From positions 20,492 to 84,491 of the forward strand of contig WBMZ01009020.1 of the NCBI GenBank assembly GCA_013400975.1: a stretch of DNA of 64,000 bases. The letters run 5' to 3'. The number at the start of each line of letters is the position of its first letter. The first letter of the stretch is position 1. The position numbers and the translations under genes were made by a program. This stretch comes from Atrichornis clamosus (Eukaryota > Chordata > Aves > Passeriformes > Menuridae). Under the pieces are notes generated by a model. That model was not told the DNA's origin and did no database searches. It worked only from the letters and a program-made list of their open reading frames with translations. Shown here piece after piece: positions 1 to 12,600 of this stretch.

Positions 1-3000
1 ACAACAATCTTGCTCCAAGCCACGTGGTGCATTGAGTCAGGGTTTGGAGGAGAGAGCAGTGCTGCCCAGCCCTGCTCCCCACACACTGGCACTGCTGCTT
101 CCCAAAGGGAAGGGGGGACATGCACACCGAAACTGGGACTGTGCCTTGGCATAAAAAAGCAGCCTGAAGAGTTGAGGGAAGAACAGAGAGAGAGATGGGA
201 CTGAGGAATAGCTGTGGGAGCAGAGCTGGAGCAAGCCCTAGGCTCCCCGAAGCAGTACCATCCCTTGGAATCCATGACAGACCCATGGATCACAGCAATG
301 GGATGTTCCCAACACCCACAACCCTTCACAGTGGCCACAGCTTTTGGTCACCATTTTCAGCAGCACAAAAGAGACACAACTGAATCCTTGTTCTGTGCCA
401 GGACCATGGGACACACCATCCACCATGGGCCTGAGCCAGGGAAATTTCCCAACAGAGCTCTCCCCTGCCAAGGAACACATGCACAACACTTGCAAAGCCC
501 AAAGTGCAGAAAGATTGTGGAGTGCAGGATGAAAACTGCTCAGCTGAGCACTCTGTCCTGTAACAGTCACCTGAGGGACACAGGGACCAGAAATAAACTG
601 TGTGGAGTAACTCATCCAGGAGAGACAAGCAGGCTTCTATGACAACCTCTTCAGAGGAATGTGTGGCAAAGCCTACTCCCCAGCACATCAGGTTTCCCAA
701 ACAGCCTTGGTTTGGACCCCCAACCCTCTTGGGGTTTTAAATTAGCAAACACAGCCTTGGTCTGCTCTAGCTCAGCAGCATGTTCTGCTTCCAAGGTTGC
801 CAAGCCCTGGACAAGCATGACCTCTGTAATCCCCAGCATGCTCAGGAGAATGGCAGCCAAACAATCAGCTTGAGGGCAGCTGAGGAAGGCTGACAAAGAC
901 TAAAGAAGTCAATGAAAAGAAGCAAGAGCATCTCTGGCCCTTGGAAAATTCATCTTCATGAATCTGAAATCTTTGGTGTAGCAGCCAGTCTGCCGTGTCC
1001 AAGCAGCCAGCACTCCGTGGCATCTCTGTAGTGACAAGAATGTACTTGCAGCTCTTCTACTGCAAGTTTTGTTTAGTCTCTGGTGAGGTAAGTCTGTGTG
1101 CTTTGATAACATTACAGCTCTGATGTTCCCTCTGCTCTCCCAGGATCATGAGCCCACAGCCACAGCAGGAAGGCAGAAGGATGATATGGAGGGGTGAGGA
1201 GAGAGTGACGAAGCCCATGTGAGTGCTCCAACTATGAACAATGGGCATGGGAAGGCTCAGCTGCACTGCAGTGACCAGTGAAAGAAGAACTAGTCCCAGA
1301 GATGGAAGCCAAGGGGCTTGGGTGGCAGCTATGGGGACGTCAGGGGCCAGTTCTACACTATCAGTGACCACGGGGATCTCTGCCAGCACAAACACACTTG
1401 GGCAGAAAGCTCCTGACCAGGTTAAGAGGTTACGAGACCTGTTTGGGCTCCAGCCTTGGGTTTTAGTACCATGTGTTATCCAGATTAACCTCACATTAAA
1501 TGAAAATTCACTGGTAACTGTTACCTCCACACCCTTCCTCCTTCCTGTATCAATGCAGCCGTTGCTCCTTCAGAAGTATGTGGCCATCAGAGTCAGTTCA
1601 CAGCAAATAACCTATTTTTAAGGGTGGTGGTGCCTAAGCCCATTCTAATTGTGAGCTGACCCATTCCTGCAGCTTCCAGCTTCCCCCACTGTATGCTGCT
1701 ACCCCTTCCCTGTCCTAGCACTGGTGTTGTGCATCCAGGCAGTGAGGCAGGCCAGGGTGTGATGCCAGCTACAAAACACTCCCTAGTTGTGTCAGGTGAA
1801 ATTCAGCATGATCACAGAGCAGACAAGATGAGAGGCTGAGGTAGGAGAGTACAGCCAGCAGCTCAGGAGCAGGCCAGGCAACGGAAACCCAAAATTATAG
1901 CAGTTTAAGCCTCCCTGGAATTGCATCCTAACACCTGAGCAGGCATTTTGCAGGGATAAAATACAAAATTCAACCTGCCCTCAAGAGCCAGAGGAGCTGG
2001 GCACTTGGGGCAAATGGGAAGAACTGAAATGATGAGAGAGGTGACAAGACATTTTCCCTGGGACTCTGCAGGGCAGAGGAGCGGAAGAGCCTGGAGTTAT
2101 CTAACAGTCTGCAGTAAGGAACTCAAACAGGGGCAGTCATGGTGCATGAGTTAAAAATTAATGGGGTCAGGCAAGTATCATTGCAGAAATCCCAGGCAAG
2201 TAGTCCTTGGTTCTTTCCAGAGGGGAAAGGGACAAAAAGTTTCATAGCACCAAGTAATGCCACAGTGGTTCATTCAGGGTAGTAAGGAATCCCTGCTCCA
2301 ATAGAAACTGCAGGAAGAACTTGGCTAGGACGTGGCCAGTCACCATGGACACCACTGTCTACCTGTGCCCATAAAGAAAGAAACACCACATCTCCTGACT
2401 GTAAGCAGCCAAGGGCAGGTTTGACGTAGCTCACTTGTGGGCATGAAGTCCCACACAGAATGCCAAGGCCAAGAGGAAGATAAGCACCAAACATGGGATC
2501 ATGGATGTGGTTGACTGCAATGCCTGGGGTCGATAACCCACAGCACATACACAGACACCAGTGAGTTAAACAATCTCCCGAAAGAATTGGTGCCTGCGCA
2601 GGGCTATCTAGTAGCTGTTCACAGGCACTGGAGCTCACACCAAGGCCACTCCTGCAGCTGGGACAGCTACTCCAGGCTCCCCTTTCCTCCTGCCCAGGTC
2701 CAGTATGTGTGTAAGTCTATATTCTGTAATCACATCCTCCTGCGTCTTAACCATTCACAGTCAACAGGCAGCATCCAGCAGCACACACTCAGGAAGAGAC
2801 CAGGAGCCTTGGCTACTACCACCCAGCCCGTGGGGACCCTGACAGGTTGAGAACAGAAGTGGAGCATTTCTTGGTCATACACACAGTTGTCCCTGCTACC
2901 ACTGCCCCAAGCTAAGTGTGCTTCAGGCTGTATGAGGCAGCCCAGAGTGCTCCTGCTGAGCCTCACAGTGCTGACGAGGACCAGGAAAATGGGAGTGAGA

Positions 3001-3618
3001 GTAGGACAGGAGAGGCTTCACTGCAGGGCAACTCACTGACTTTAGAGAGGAGCAGCTGCCATGGAGGCCCCAGGAACCATCTGCACATAACCACGTGCAC
3101 TTTGATTCCAGTGTGAAAACTGAGCATGTGATAACAAGTGCTGGCTGTGGGACACTCCCTCTCCTTCCAACCTCCTCTCCCCTCCTCAGCAGGCCCTATC
3201 CCATGAGTCACTGTCTTTGCACAGGCAAGGTGACACCTTGCTGGCCACTGAAGCCTACCAGCTGCATACTGCGACAGTTGTCAGGAAAGCAGCAGCAAGA
3301 CCCCTGTCGGTGTTTCTCCAGAGAAGCACTTCAGGACTCTTGTTTGCTGGGCTCCTGCAGCAGAGTCCTCCTGCTGCCGGCAAAAGCCCAGCGAGAGCTC
3401 TGACCTCCCCTGCTGAGAAACACCAGCCCATGTGAGCGAGGAACAGTTGGCTCCAGTCCTTTTGTGTAGTGCAGAGGCAGGGAGCTGGGAATAATCCCTG
3501 ACTGCTGCCGGCAGGCACTCATTGCTGGTGGCTCGTGTATCCCTGCTGGCCCTAGGGAGGCAAGGAGACAACCACAGCCTCGGCCGACGAGCAGGTCGGG
3601 CTCCCCACACCTCCAGTG
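1..3618. other. Left flank downstream of PIGO: no recognised gene
   Basis: This stretch follows the PIGO stop codon on the minus strand, so its right part must include the PIGO 3' UTR. I see no AATAAA or ATTAAA on the minus strand between 1 and 3618, so the PIGO poly(A) site is not placed. The human neighbour in this direction is FANCG, but none of the open frames here reads like FANCG. Two spots look like splice-flanked sequence on the minus strand (an exon candidate at 2435-2514 and a very strong pyrimidine tract ending in cag near 2970-3014). Otherwise it appears to be unique non-coding DNA without CR1. Confidence 0.5.
2435..2514 (-). other. Possible exon with a hydrophobic leader (unassigned)
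   Basis: On the minus strand a segment of 80 bases lies between an acceptor ending attgcag and the donor gtgagc. One frame is open throughout and contains MIPCLVLIFLLALAFC followed by VGLHAH, which looks like a signal peptide or transmembrane helix. The frame enters in phase 0 and leaves with two bases. A second small splice-flanked segment just downstream (ending at a gtagac donor) can be joined in phase, but it is open in more than one frame. There is no start-codon context or family match, so this is only a candidate for a small secreted or membrane protein gene lying downstream of PIGO. Confidence 0.18.
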
Positions 3619-6600
3619 CTACCTGAGCCGAAGCTGGCTGAACCACGTGCTGACGGCGCAGTCCACACGCATCACCAGGGAGATCCCCAGCAAGAGGCAG
3701 ATGCTGCTCACCACAAAGCCCAGCGACTCAAAGAGGAACCTGCAGGCACAACAAGGGCAGTTAAGGATACAACAGCCAGCATGCCTACAAAGACAGGCTA
3801 CTACCTCACTCCTAGCAGACTGATTTTCCTGACAAGGAGAGGCTGGTAGCATCCCATATCCTAAAACCTGAGTAACATTCACTCCCCAGCAGTTGCTGTG
3901 TGCAACCTGGAAGCCAAGCACTCCTCTGATTTAGAGGCCATTCAGGATCTGTTGACTCAGGCAGAATTTGAATCCCTCAGAGGATGAGGCCAGCCCTTAC
4001 ATCTACTAGTCCAAAGGCTTGCTAGTTCATTATTTTCTGGGTTTACCACTCTCTGGTCTGCTGTCCCTACCTTTGGCTCTCTGACCTGAATATTCTTAGC
4101 TTCTAGGTGGGCTCTGTGTGTCCTTGGAAATTAGGATGAGGGGAAATTTCTAGGCTCTAACTAAAGTCCAGCTTCTGAATTTCAAGCAGGAGTTAGTTAA
4201 GGACATTCCTACAACTGCTACTAGACAGTAAGAACATCAATCACAGGGTCTCTTCCAGTATTATTTTCTGTGAACACTAGCCAAGATGTCAGGGATACAA
4301 GTCCTAACCAGTATTAAGAGCAACTCCCGGGACTTACTTTGGGGCAAAGACCTTCCAGACCATGAGGTGCCTCCTGAGGATCATAGCTGCACAAACACAG
4401 GCCAGAAGCTGCAGGGAAGATCAGGAAAAACAAGTCACAAGTGACTCTAGAGAGATCTCTTGCACACTAGGTTCACATCTGAAGGTGGTACTAAGCTGCA
4501 TGCACCTGAGAGGCTGGTAAAGAGCACACCAGGAATGAGCATCCTAAGAGGACTCCCTTCGGTGATTTCCTCAAGTAGGAAACACAAGCAGCCTGTGGTA
4601 CATGCAGGCCTCATGGGGCCAGGCTGGGGCAGCTCAGAGGAGGGATCACACTGTGGCTAACCTGGCCGACTGTTTCACTGAGAGGGTCACTTCTGCTCTC
4701 CTGCTGCAGGGCCTGCCCCCTCCCTTGCACAAGTCTCTGGTCTGACAACACAGGAGAATGATTTGGAGGGATAAATCCCAGAAAGCTATTCACTTATTTC
4801 ACAGGATTAAAAGTTTTCGTCTTTAGCTCCCTAAATCAGAGGTGGTGTGAGATAGGAATGGTCACAAAAAGAGGGAACAGGATTACAGCCCTGCCACTGC
4901 TGAAGAGACATTCCCACTTGGGGCACATGAATATGAAAAGCAGCCTAATCCCTATGGCAGCTTCCATGCTGGAGCTCTTCCCAAAGCACAGAGCAAATGG
5001 CATGGCTGAGAAGGGACCTGCCCTTCCACCTGCAACCAGACATACCACCCCATGGCCTGTCTGTGTCCTGCCTGACCCCCTTCTCTCATCTGAGTGCCCT
5101 ACAGTTCTCACAGCACACCAACTTCCTCCTAAACAGCCTTTCTGACAGCCACCCTGCCCTCTGTCCGTACCTGTGCCCCAAGGACAAAGAGGTACTTCAA
5201 TCCCAGCTGCAACAGAGCAGTGGAGAATTTCTCTGGAGACTCGCGCAGCCTCATCTCCATCATGTGCTCCTCCACCTCCTGCAGCTCCTCCCGGGACTCC
5301 TTCTTGGGCTTCCTCCTCTGTGAGTTGGACATCTCACACACAAAGGGCCACAGCAGGAGCAGCGGGCAGCCAACTACCTCAAGGACAAAGGCACATGAAG
5401 TTACTGGAGCCAGGGGGGTAAGGAGCAGTCTAGGCTCTGCCAGCATGCCCTGGATGTGCAGGAAGCATATACCCCAGCTCCAGGCCAGGCTGCAGGCCAC
5501 AGGCAGCTCTGTGGCCCAGAAGGGGACAGTGAGGATGCTGCTGTTCAGCTGGTGCTGGAGCCTTTATTGCCTCATGTTCAGCCTGCCAGGCAGAGCCCCA
5601 GGCAAGGCACAGCAGTGAGCTGGGTGTGCTCAGGCTCCACAGCCCAGGAAAAATTCATTTACCTGCAAAGAGGATATGGGAGGCAAAGGTGTTGGCGCCC
5701 ACCAGGACAGCAGGCAGGAGATTTGTGCTGTGGTCAAGGTGGAAGCCAACAAAGGCTGCATTCCAGTGGATGGCTGGGAAGATGGGCTGGTGGCCTGTGG
5801 AATAGAAGAACTGGGAAGCAGCAAGGAGCCAGGAGATGACTGCATACCAGGGCACCGAAAATGGCTCTGAGAGATAAAAAGACCAAAAAAAGAGACATGG
5901 GATGGGGATACCAGCATCAAGACACAAGAGAGATCCATGGTCAAAAAAAGCCTAGTGACCTTTCTTTCAGGTTCCCTTTCCAAGCTTTCTGCTTGAAAGA
6001 CAGAAACCAGTCCAGCTCCCACCACAGATACAGCAAAGGGCCAGCATTTCCTCTGCTGGTGCCAGGAGCCCTGCTACTGGACTCTGTAAGCACCAGTGGG
6101 GTTTGGCGAGTGTTCACACCCTGGGCAGAAGAGATGGGTGTGGAGCGCCTTTCCCTGACCCAAGACACTCAGCCTCCTCTCACCTTCACATCCCTGCTGC
6201 ATGCATCTTTCTTTTACTAGAGGATTTAAACAGGTCTAAAAAAGCTAGAAGTATCCTGAAGATCAGTGCACCACTATTTCCCAAGACTAGAGACTGGACC
6301 CTGCTTCTCCTACTGGAATTAAGGTAAGGTCACTGCAGGTGAGGCCCAGGTTGCACATCCAGCAGTTGCTCTACTGAGCCCTGACTCACCATCATCTCCA
6401 GCAAGGCCTCTGGCACAGGTGTGGATGTGCAGCAGCACGAAGGCCTCCAGGAAGAGGAGCAGGAAGGCGAAGCTCAGCCGCTCGCTGTGCAGAAGCATCA
6501 GGAGGAAGCCCAGGAGCGTGAGGGCTATGACCAGGGCTGCTGAATACACGCTGCCCAGCCCGTACGCTGCCACGGTGGCCCTGCAGCTGCCCCGCTCCAG

Positions 6601-9600
6601 CCGGCTCTTCTGAGACTCCTGCATCCTCTTGTAGATCTGAGGGATGACGTGGAGGAAGTCGACTTCGGAGCTTGGAACCCCCAGGTAGGGAGTGACGATG
6701 GATCCTGCTGACTCCCGTGTGTCCTTTGCAAACACCGTCATGGGGTTGCACAGCAGGAGCAGCAGTCCCACGGATGCCAGTCCATAGACAGCCCATGGAA
6801 AGACAACAACTGCCACCTGCACCAGCTCCTGCAGCTTGCCAAGAGAGTCATCAGTACTGGAGGCAACGGCCCAGTAGCAGGCAATGCAGAGGACCACCAG
6901 TGGGAAACCCCAGCGCACGAAGAGCACGAGGGGGTCTGAGCTGTTCAGGTTGCCGTAGTGCCGCAGCCAGCTCTGGACTGCATACACCAGCCCAGCCAGC
7001 AAGACCACGCACAGGAGGTAGAAGAGGTTCTTGGCCCGCGTGTTTCTCAGACTGGCAAGGGGGGAGAGGAAAAGAGAGGGCCGGCACTGTGGAATTTCTT
7101 CGCGACACTGGTGAAAGAAACTGGAGAGGCGCACACAGACCAGAAGCATGGCCACGAGGCACAGCAGGTACCAAATCTCTCTCCGGTAAGAAGAAAAGCC
7201 AAGGAGCTGCTGCTTGGGACTTTCTGGCACAGTCAGGCGACCATCCCAGTGGAGCTTCCCTACTAGCAACATCACCAGTGAGGCCAGAAGGAACGGGGTC
7301 ACCCGTGCCTCAGCCACGACAAAGCTGTCGGAGAACATAGCTCCACAGCGGAAGAACAGAATGCCCATGGGGAAGGCCAGCCTCAGCAATGCCTGCAGCT
7401 TCTGCCTTGGGCCACTGCTGGCCAAGGGTGGCTGACTGCCTGCCAAACAGGCTCTCTTGGGATGGTGGCCCCACCAGTGCCAGAAAAAACCCATCTGAGA
7501 AGCAGCAGCTGACCATGATGATACCAGGAGCAGATCCAGCCCCTCCTGGGTGAAAACGTGGGCCAGCCCAAGCAGAGCAGCTCCAAGGCCCCAGAGCAGA
7601 GGGTACAGGAGACAGCTGCGATAGAAAGAGTATGAGGATGTGTCCAGCTCTGAGGCCATGTAGCAGAGCAAGCAGGAAGAGGCAATAAGGACGCAGCCCC
7701 CCACCATACGCAGGGGGTGGAAGCGGGCCCAGGACTGGGTGCACACAGCCCGTGCCTCCCGCAAGTAGTGCTGGAAGCGACTGATGAGGCTTCCCAGCCT
7801 GGACTCCAGCTCCCGAGGCACCAGCATCGTCCCCTCCACCTGGGCCAGGAGACGAGTGTGTTCCTCCACAGCACTGGAGAAGAGCTCCCGCAGGTGCTCG
7901 AGCTGCTCTGCTGGCAAGTCCTGAGCCACCAGCGAGTAGGACTGCAGGAAGCGATCCACCTACAGAAAAGATGACACAGGGTAAGACAGCAGCACTGGGA
8001 CCATGGGGAACAGGATTCACTGCTTCATACAGCCCCTTCAGAATGGAAACAGCCCCAATCTACTAAGCCCTGCCAGGGCAGACCTGTCCCCAGCTGCATC
8101 ACCCAGGGCTGGTGACACAAACCCAGGGCATCACTGGCAGGAAACAATCTCTCTGCCAAAGTGAGATCCCTCTCAAGTGATGCGACCATCCCAACAGACA
8201 CACTGACCCCTCCCAGGTCTTCACATGCAGCTACACCTCTGCGAACATTGTGCATCACTAAGGGCTTTTGCAGAGTCTTTGGCAGCAATAAGGCAAATGT
8301 CCTCCAGAAGTTCAAGCCATTACTGGCTGCTAATCAGCACCCCATGTCAAGTTTTACAGTTTTGTCTGAGGACAAACATCAAATTAATAAGCTTATAGTA
8401 GATCAAACCGAACTTCTTCCCCTTCTTCAATATGGGCACATTAATCCCACTGCACCACAGGCCAAGGAAAGCTCATACTTTTTGCTTTCTACTTCAAGAG
8501 GACATGAACAGAGGCATCTGTGATCCCAAAATCATAAAAGAAGTCTTACAGGGGCATTAGCAGTGCAGACCATCTGCACATACATCCATCTGCTCAGCAG
8601 TATAGATCTGCTCCAGTCCTGAAATGCACCCATAACTTCACACACCTTCCAGTTGCCTCAGAGCACTTGCAGGATCAGTCAGTTGCTGCCCATGGATGGC
8701 AGACATATGCACTGGCTCTCTCACAGGCCTCCCTGGAATGCCACGGCTTCTTCACCAACACTGTTATCGAGCCAGAAATCTCCTCAAACAATGAGTGCAA
8801 ATATTTAAACAGGCATGACTGGATAACACTAATTCCGAATAGATAATGATTGATATCCTTGGTGACTAATGGACACCAACACACAGTATTATCTTTAAAT
8901 GACAAAGCACTCTGCTGCTCTGTAAATACAGAGCTGAGAGGCTGAACATTTCTGTCTTTCCATCAGTGATTGTATTCTCTCCAGCTCCTCCCTGGCTTGC
9001 ACCAGTGCTGTCCAACTGGCACTCCGAAGAGCTGGCTGGGCACTGGAGGAGTTATTCCTGTGCTCCCATCCAGAGTCCCTTATAGGCAGGCTGGCCCTCA
9101 GGTGAGATACATGCCTTGCAAGGCCTGTGGCAAACCTGGCCCTGTAGCATGACTAGAGCCACATCAGCATTTTTCACACCACAGCACTAGACATGTAGCT
9201 CTCATTTCTCTTTGGGGAAAATGGTGCTGCCTTTTACTTCAGCAAACACTGCAAGGATGTAACGCTTCAAAATAGGTTCCCCTTGAAGGCAACCCATGTC
9301 ACCATCCCAACTTTGCCCAATAGGAGAGGTTTGTGCTTAAAAACCCATTCCTTCTCCTCCCTAGTTCAATGCGGGGCATACCACAGGCCATACCTGCTTG
9401 GCATTGATGTGATAGACTGAGAGCTGCTGCAGGGCTGCAGACACAGCGTCACCGTCCCCAGAGAACAGCTCAGCCATCACCTCCCCAATGTTACTGTACG
9501 GGATGGGCACACCCAGCAGCAGGGCCACAGTGGGCACCAGGTTCACCTGGGGAATGGTCTCTGGCTCCTGGATAGAGAGGGGAGGAATCAGAAATTCAGG

Positions 9601-12600
9601 AAGAACACAGCAATGCAGCTTTTCACTCATGCAAGGAGCAACGGGGAAGACATCCCTGTTCAAAGTTGAATCCAGGCAGAGGCACAGCTCTGCTCTTCCC
9701 AGGTGTGGAGAGAAGCATGCCTGCTGAGAGCTGCAGGTCAGTGGGGAAGGATCTGGCTAACAGCTCAGCTGGCCCCACACAAGCATCCCTCACAGCTGGA
9801 GAGGCCTGAAAATGGATTCCAAACACTTCAGTCCCCTGCATCCTATGTCAGCTCTTCCACTGATCTCTCATGACAAGTGTCATGACAGAGTCCTCACTCC
9901 GCTCAATCAAGGTGAAAAGGCTGGAGAGAAGCACCGTGGAAAGGGATCTGGGAGTTCTGGTCAATGGCAAATTGAATATGAGTCAGTAGTGCCCCGGCAG
10001 TCAGGAGGGCCAACTGTGTCCTGGGGGGCATCAGGCACAGCATCCTCAGTCGGGCAAGGGAGGAGATTGCCCCACTCTGCTCTGGGCTGGTGTGGCCTCA
10101 CCTCGAGTGCTGAGGGCAGTTTTGGGTGACACAATACAAAAAAGACATTAAGCTATTAGAGTGTCCCAAAGAGGGCCATGAGGATGGGAAAGGGTCTGGA
10201 GGGGAAGCTGACTGAGGAGCAGCTGAGATTACTTGGTCTGTTCAGGCAAGAGGAGACTGAGGGGAGACCTCATCACAGTCCACAATTTCCTAACAAGAGG
10301 AAGCAGAGAGGCAAGCATTGGTCTCTTCTCTCTGGTGACCAGTGACAGGACTCGAGGGAATGGCACGAAATTGTGTCAGGGAGGTTTAGGTTGGATATAA
10401 GGAAGAGGTTCTTCATCCAGAAGGTGGCTGAGCACTGGAACAGGCTCCCCAGGGAAGTGGTCACAGCACCAAGTCTGACAGAGTTCAAGAAGCGTTTGGA
10501 CAACACTCTCAGGAACATGATGGGATTANGGATTACTGGGGTGTCCTGTCTAGGGTCAAGAGTCAGACTTGATGATCCCGATGGGTCCCTTCCAACTCAG
10601 TATATTCTATGATTCTGTGACAGACTCCCCATCCCTCTCAATCTAAACCCCAATCAAACTGTTACTCTCTGTAACCCCAAGATGCGGTTTTCAGCCAGGA
10701 TACCACCTCGGGCAGTGACAGCCAAGAATCAGTTTCTCACCTCAGGAGGGCCACTGCCAAACAGGGGTGTTCTGCTGTACACAAACAGTGCTGCATTCAC
10801 TTCCTTCTCACTGTCGCCACCATGGTCTCCAGTTTCTGTCATGCCGTGGTCCCCAGCCACCAGAAGAAGAGTATCATTCCCCAGGTGATCCACCAAGGAC
10901 CTGTCACGAGGATAAGGAAGGTCAGCTCCTTCCGGGGCGAGAGCCCAACTAGCCTAGGTGGGAGAGGGTATGTCGCCACCAAGCCTGCCTGCACCACAGA
11001 GCTGAAGCCCAGGAAAGGGTTTGAGGAGAACTAAGTGCTGATGAAGAGCTGCAACAACTGAGCCAGGGACCAGGGTGCTTTAAGTTGGTGCTTAAAGACA
11101 AACTGGAAATTCAGAGCCCTAAGACAGAGCTGAGTGATCTTGGTTAGGTCCCCAGTGAACAGTGCCTTCAGGGATTTTGACAAAATGCAATTGAGAAGAA
11201 AGGCTTCCCACAGAAACAAAATTTTAGGCTGCTTCTATTTGGGTCATGTATCACGTTATGTGAGGCATCTCCCATTTCAAAGGAAAAAAGAAGGGATTAG
11301 TCCCTGAAGGATGCAGTAGGTATGACACAATATATACTGCACTCTCAGATACAGCAGGGCAAGTTACTGACTCCTTCTAGCAGCAAAACTTAAAGCAGTC
11401 CTAAGAATCAAAAGCTGCAGCATTTTGGGCTGGGACATATCTGCACGACTGAAATTTCTGGATCCCATTCTCCCCTCTGACTCAAAAGTGCAACTCATGG
11501 GCCTGTGCAGTAAATGCAGCCTTCCCTAGCCAGGGTCCTCCACATGCTTCACAAACATTAACCAGACCTCAGTGGGACAGCCTCTAGGTTAAAGATGGAA
11601 AGTGTGAAGTTCACTTGTATTCCAGCTGATGGTCTGGCAGAGAACTAAGGCTCCAACACCTGAAGGCAACCTTGCCTCTGAAACCAAACTTCTCAACACG
11701 CATCTACGTAAGCTAGACTGCCCACAGCTGGCATTTCAGCTACTGCTGGCCAAAGCCATTTCCTGTGTTAACAGGCTCAGTGTACTCCCTGCTGCCCTCA
11801 GTGTCTGTGAATTCCCTGGGAAGATCACACCAGTCTCACTGAACAAAGAGGCCAGTTGGCAACCCCTCATGGCCGCACCAATCACCTGAGCATCTCGTTC
11901 ATCTGGGTGAGCTTCTTAGCCATCTCAGGATGGTCGGGTCCGTGTTTGTGCCCGCAGTGGTCCACACCGAGGAAGTGAGCAATCAGCATGTCCCATTCAC
12001 CACTGTCCACTGCGGAACAAGAGCAAACTTATCACACACCAGCCTGGGATTCTATGCCTGGACCCTCCTGCCAGAACTTCCTGGTTTTCTCTGGACACTG
12101 CTGTTTCTTCCACTCCTGCCACTGTCACTGCCAGTTCTCAAGCAAATCAACGCAGGTTTTAAGTGAGGCACACACTTGGCCGCAGGTGCCTGGGCACGGT
12201 GGCACAGGGACCTCAAAGGCTGGCAAGCATCCCAGTACCCCTGTTTTTACTTACCAACCCTCAGGAGGGGAATGGTACAATGTCACCCAAGTCATCTTGA
12301 ACTTAACTCAAACCGACACAAACCAAGCTAAAGATATGCTTAGGAAAAGTAGAACCTGGAACTCCCATCCTCCCCTGGAGATATTTCAGGTCAGACCCAT
12401 CACTGTGCCCCTTTGCATTCCACTCAGGACACAGACCTGGCACACCAACACAGTCACCAGTTAGAAAGTTACCCTGGCCTCTCCCTCTGCTTCAGGGCCT
12501 TGACAATGAAAACCAACATATTTGGAATTAAATGATGAACTGAAGCTCTCCCACAAGGCAGTAAGACTTCCCTGTGAAAGGCCACTACACCTTGATCCAC

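Noticed and set aside
6717..7340. A 207-codon plus-strand frame
   Set aside because: It is exactly antisense to the large PIGO exon, whose minus-strand frame matches the known protein throughout.
10373..10612. A small protein-like frame with reverse-transcriptase-like residues
   Set aside because: It is the tail of a truncated CR1 element interrupted by an undetermined base, not a host gene.
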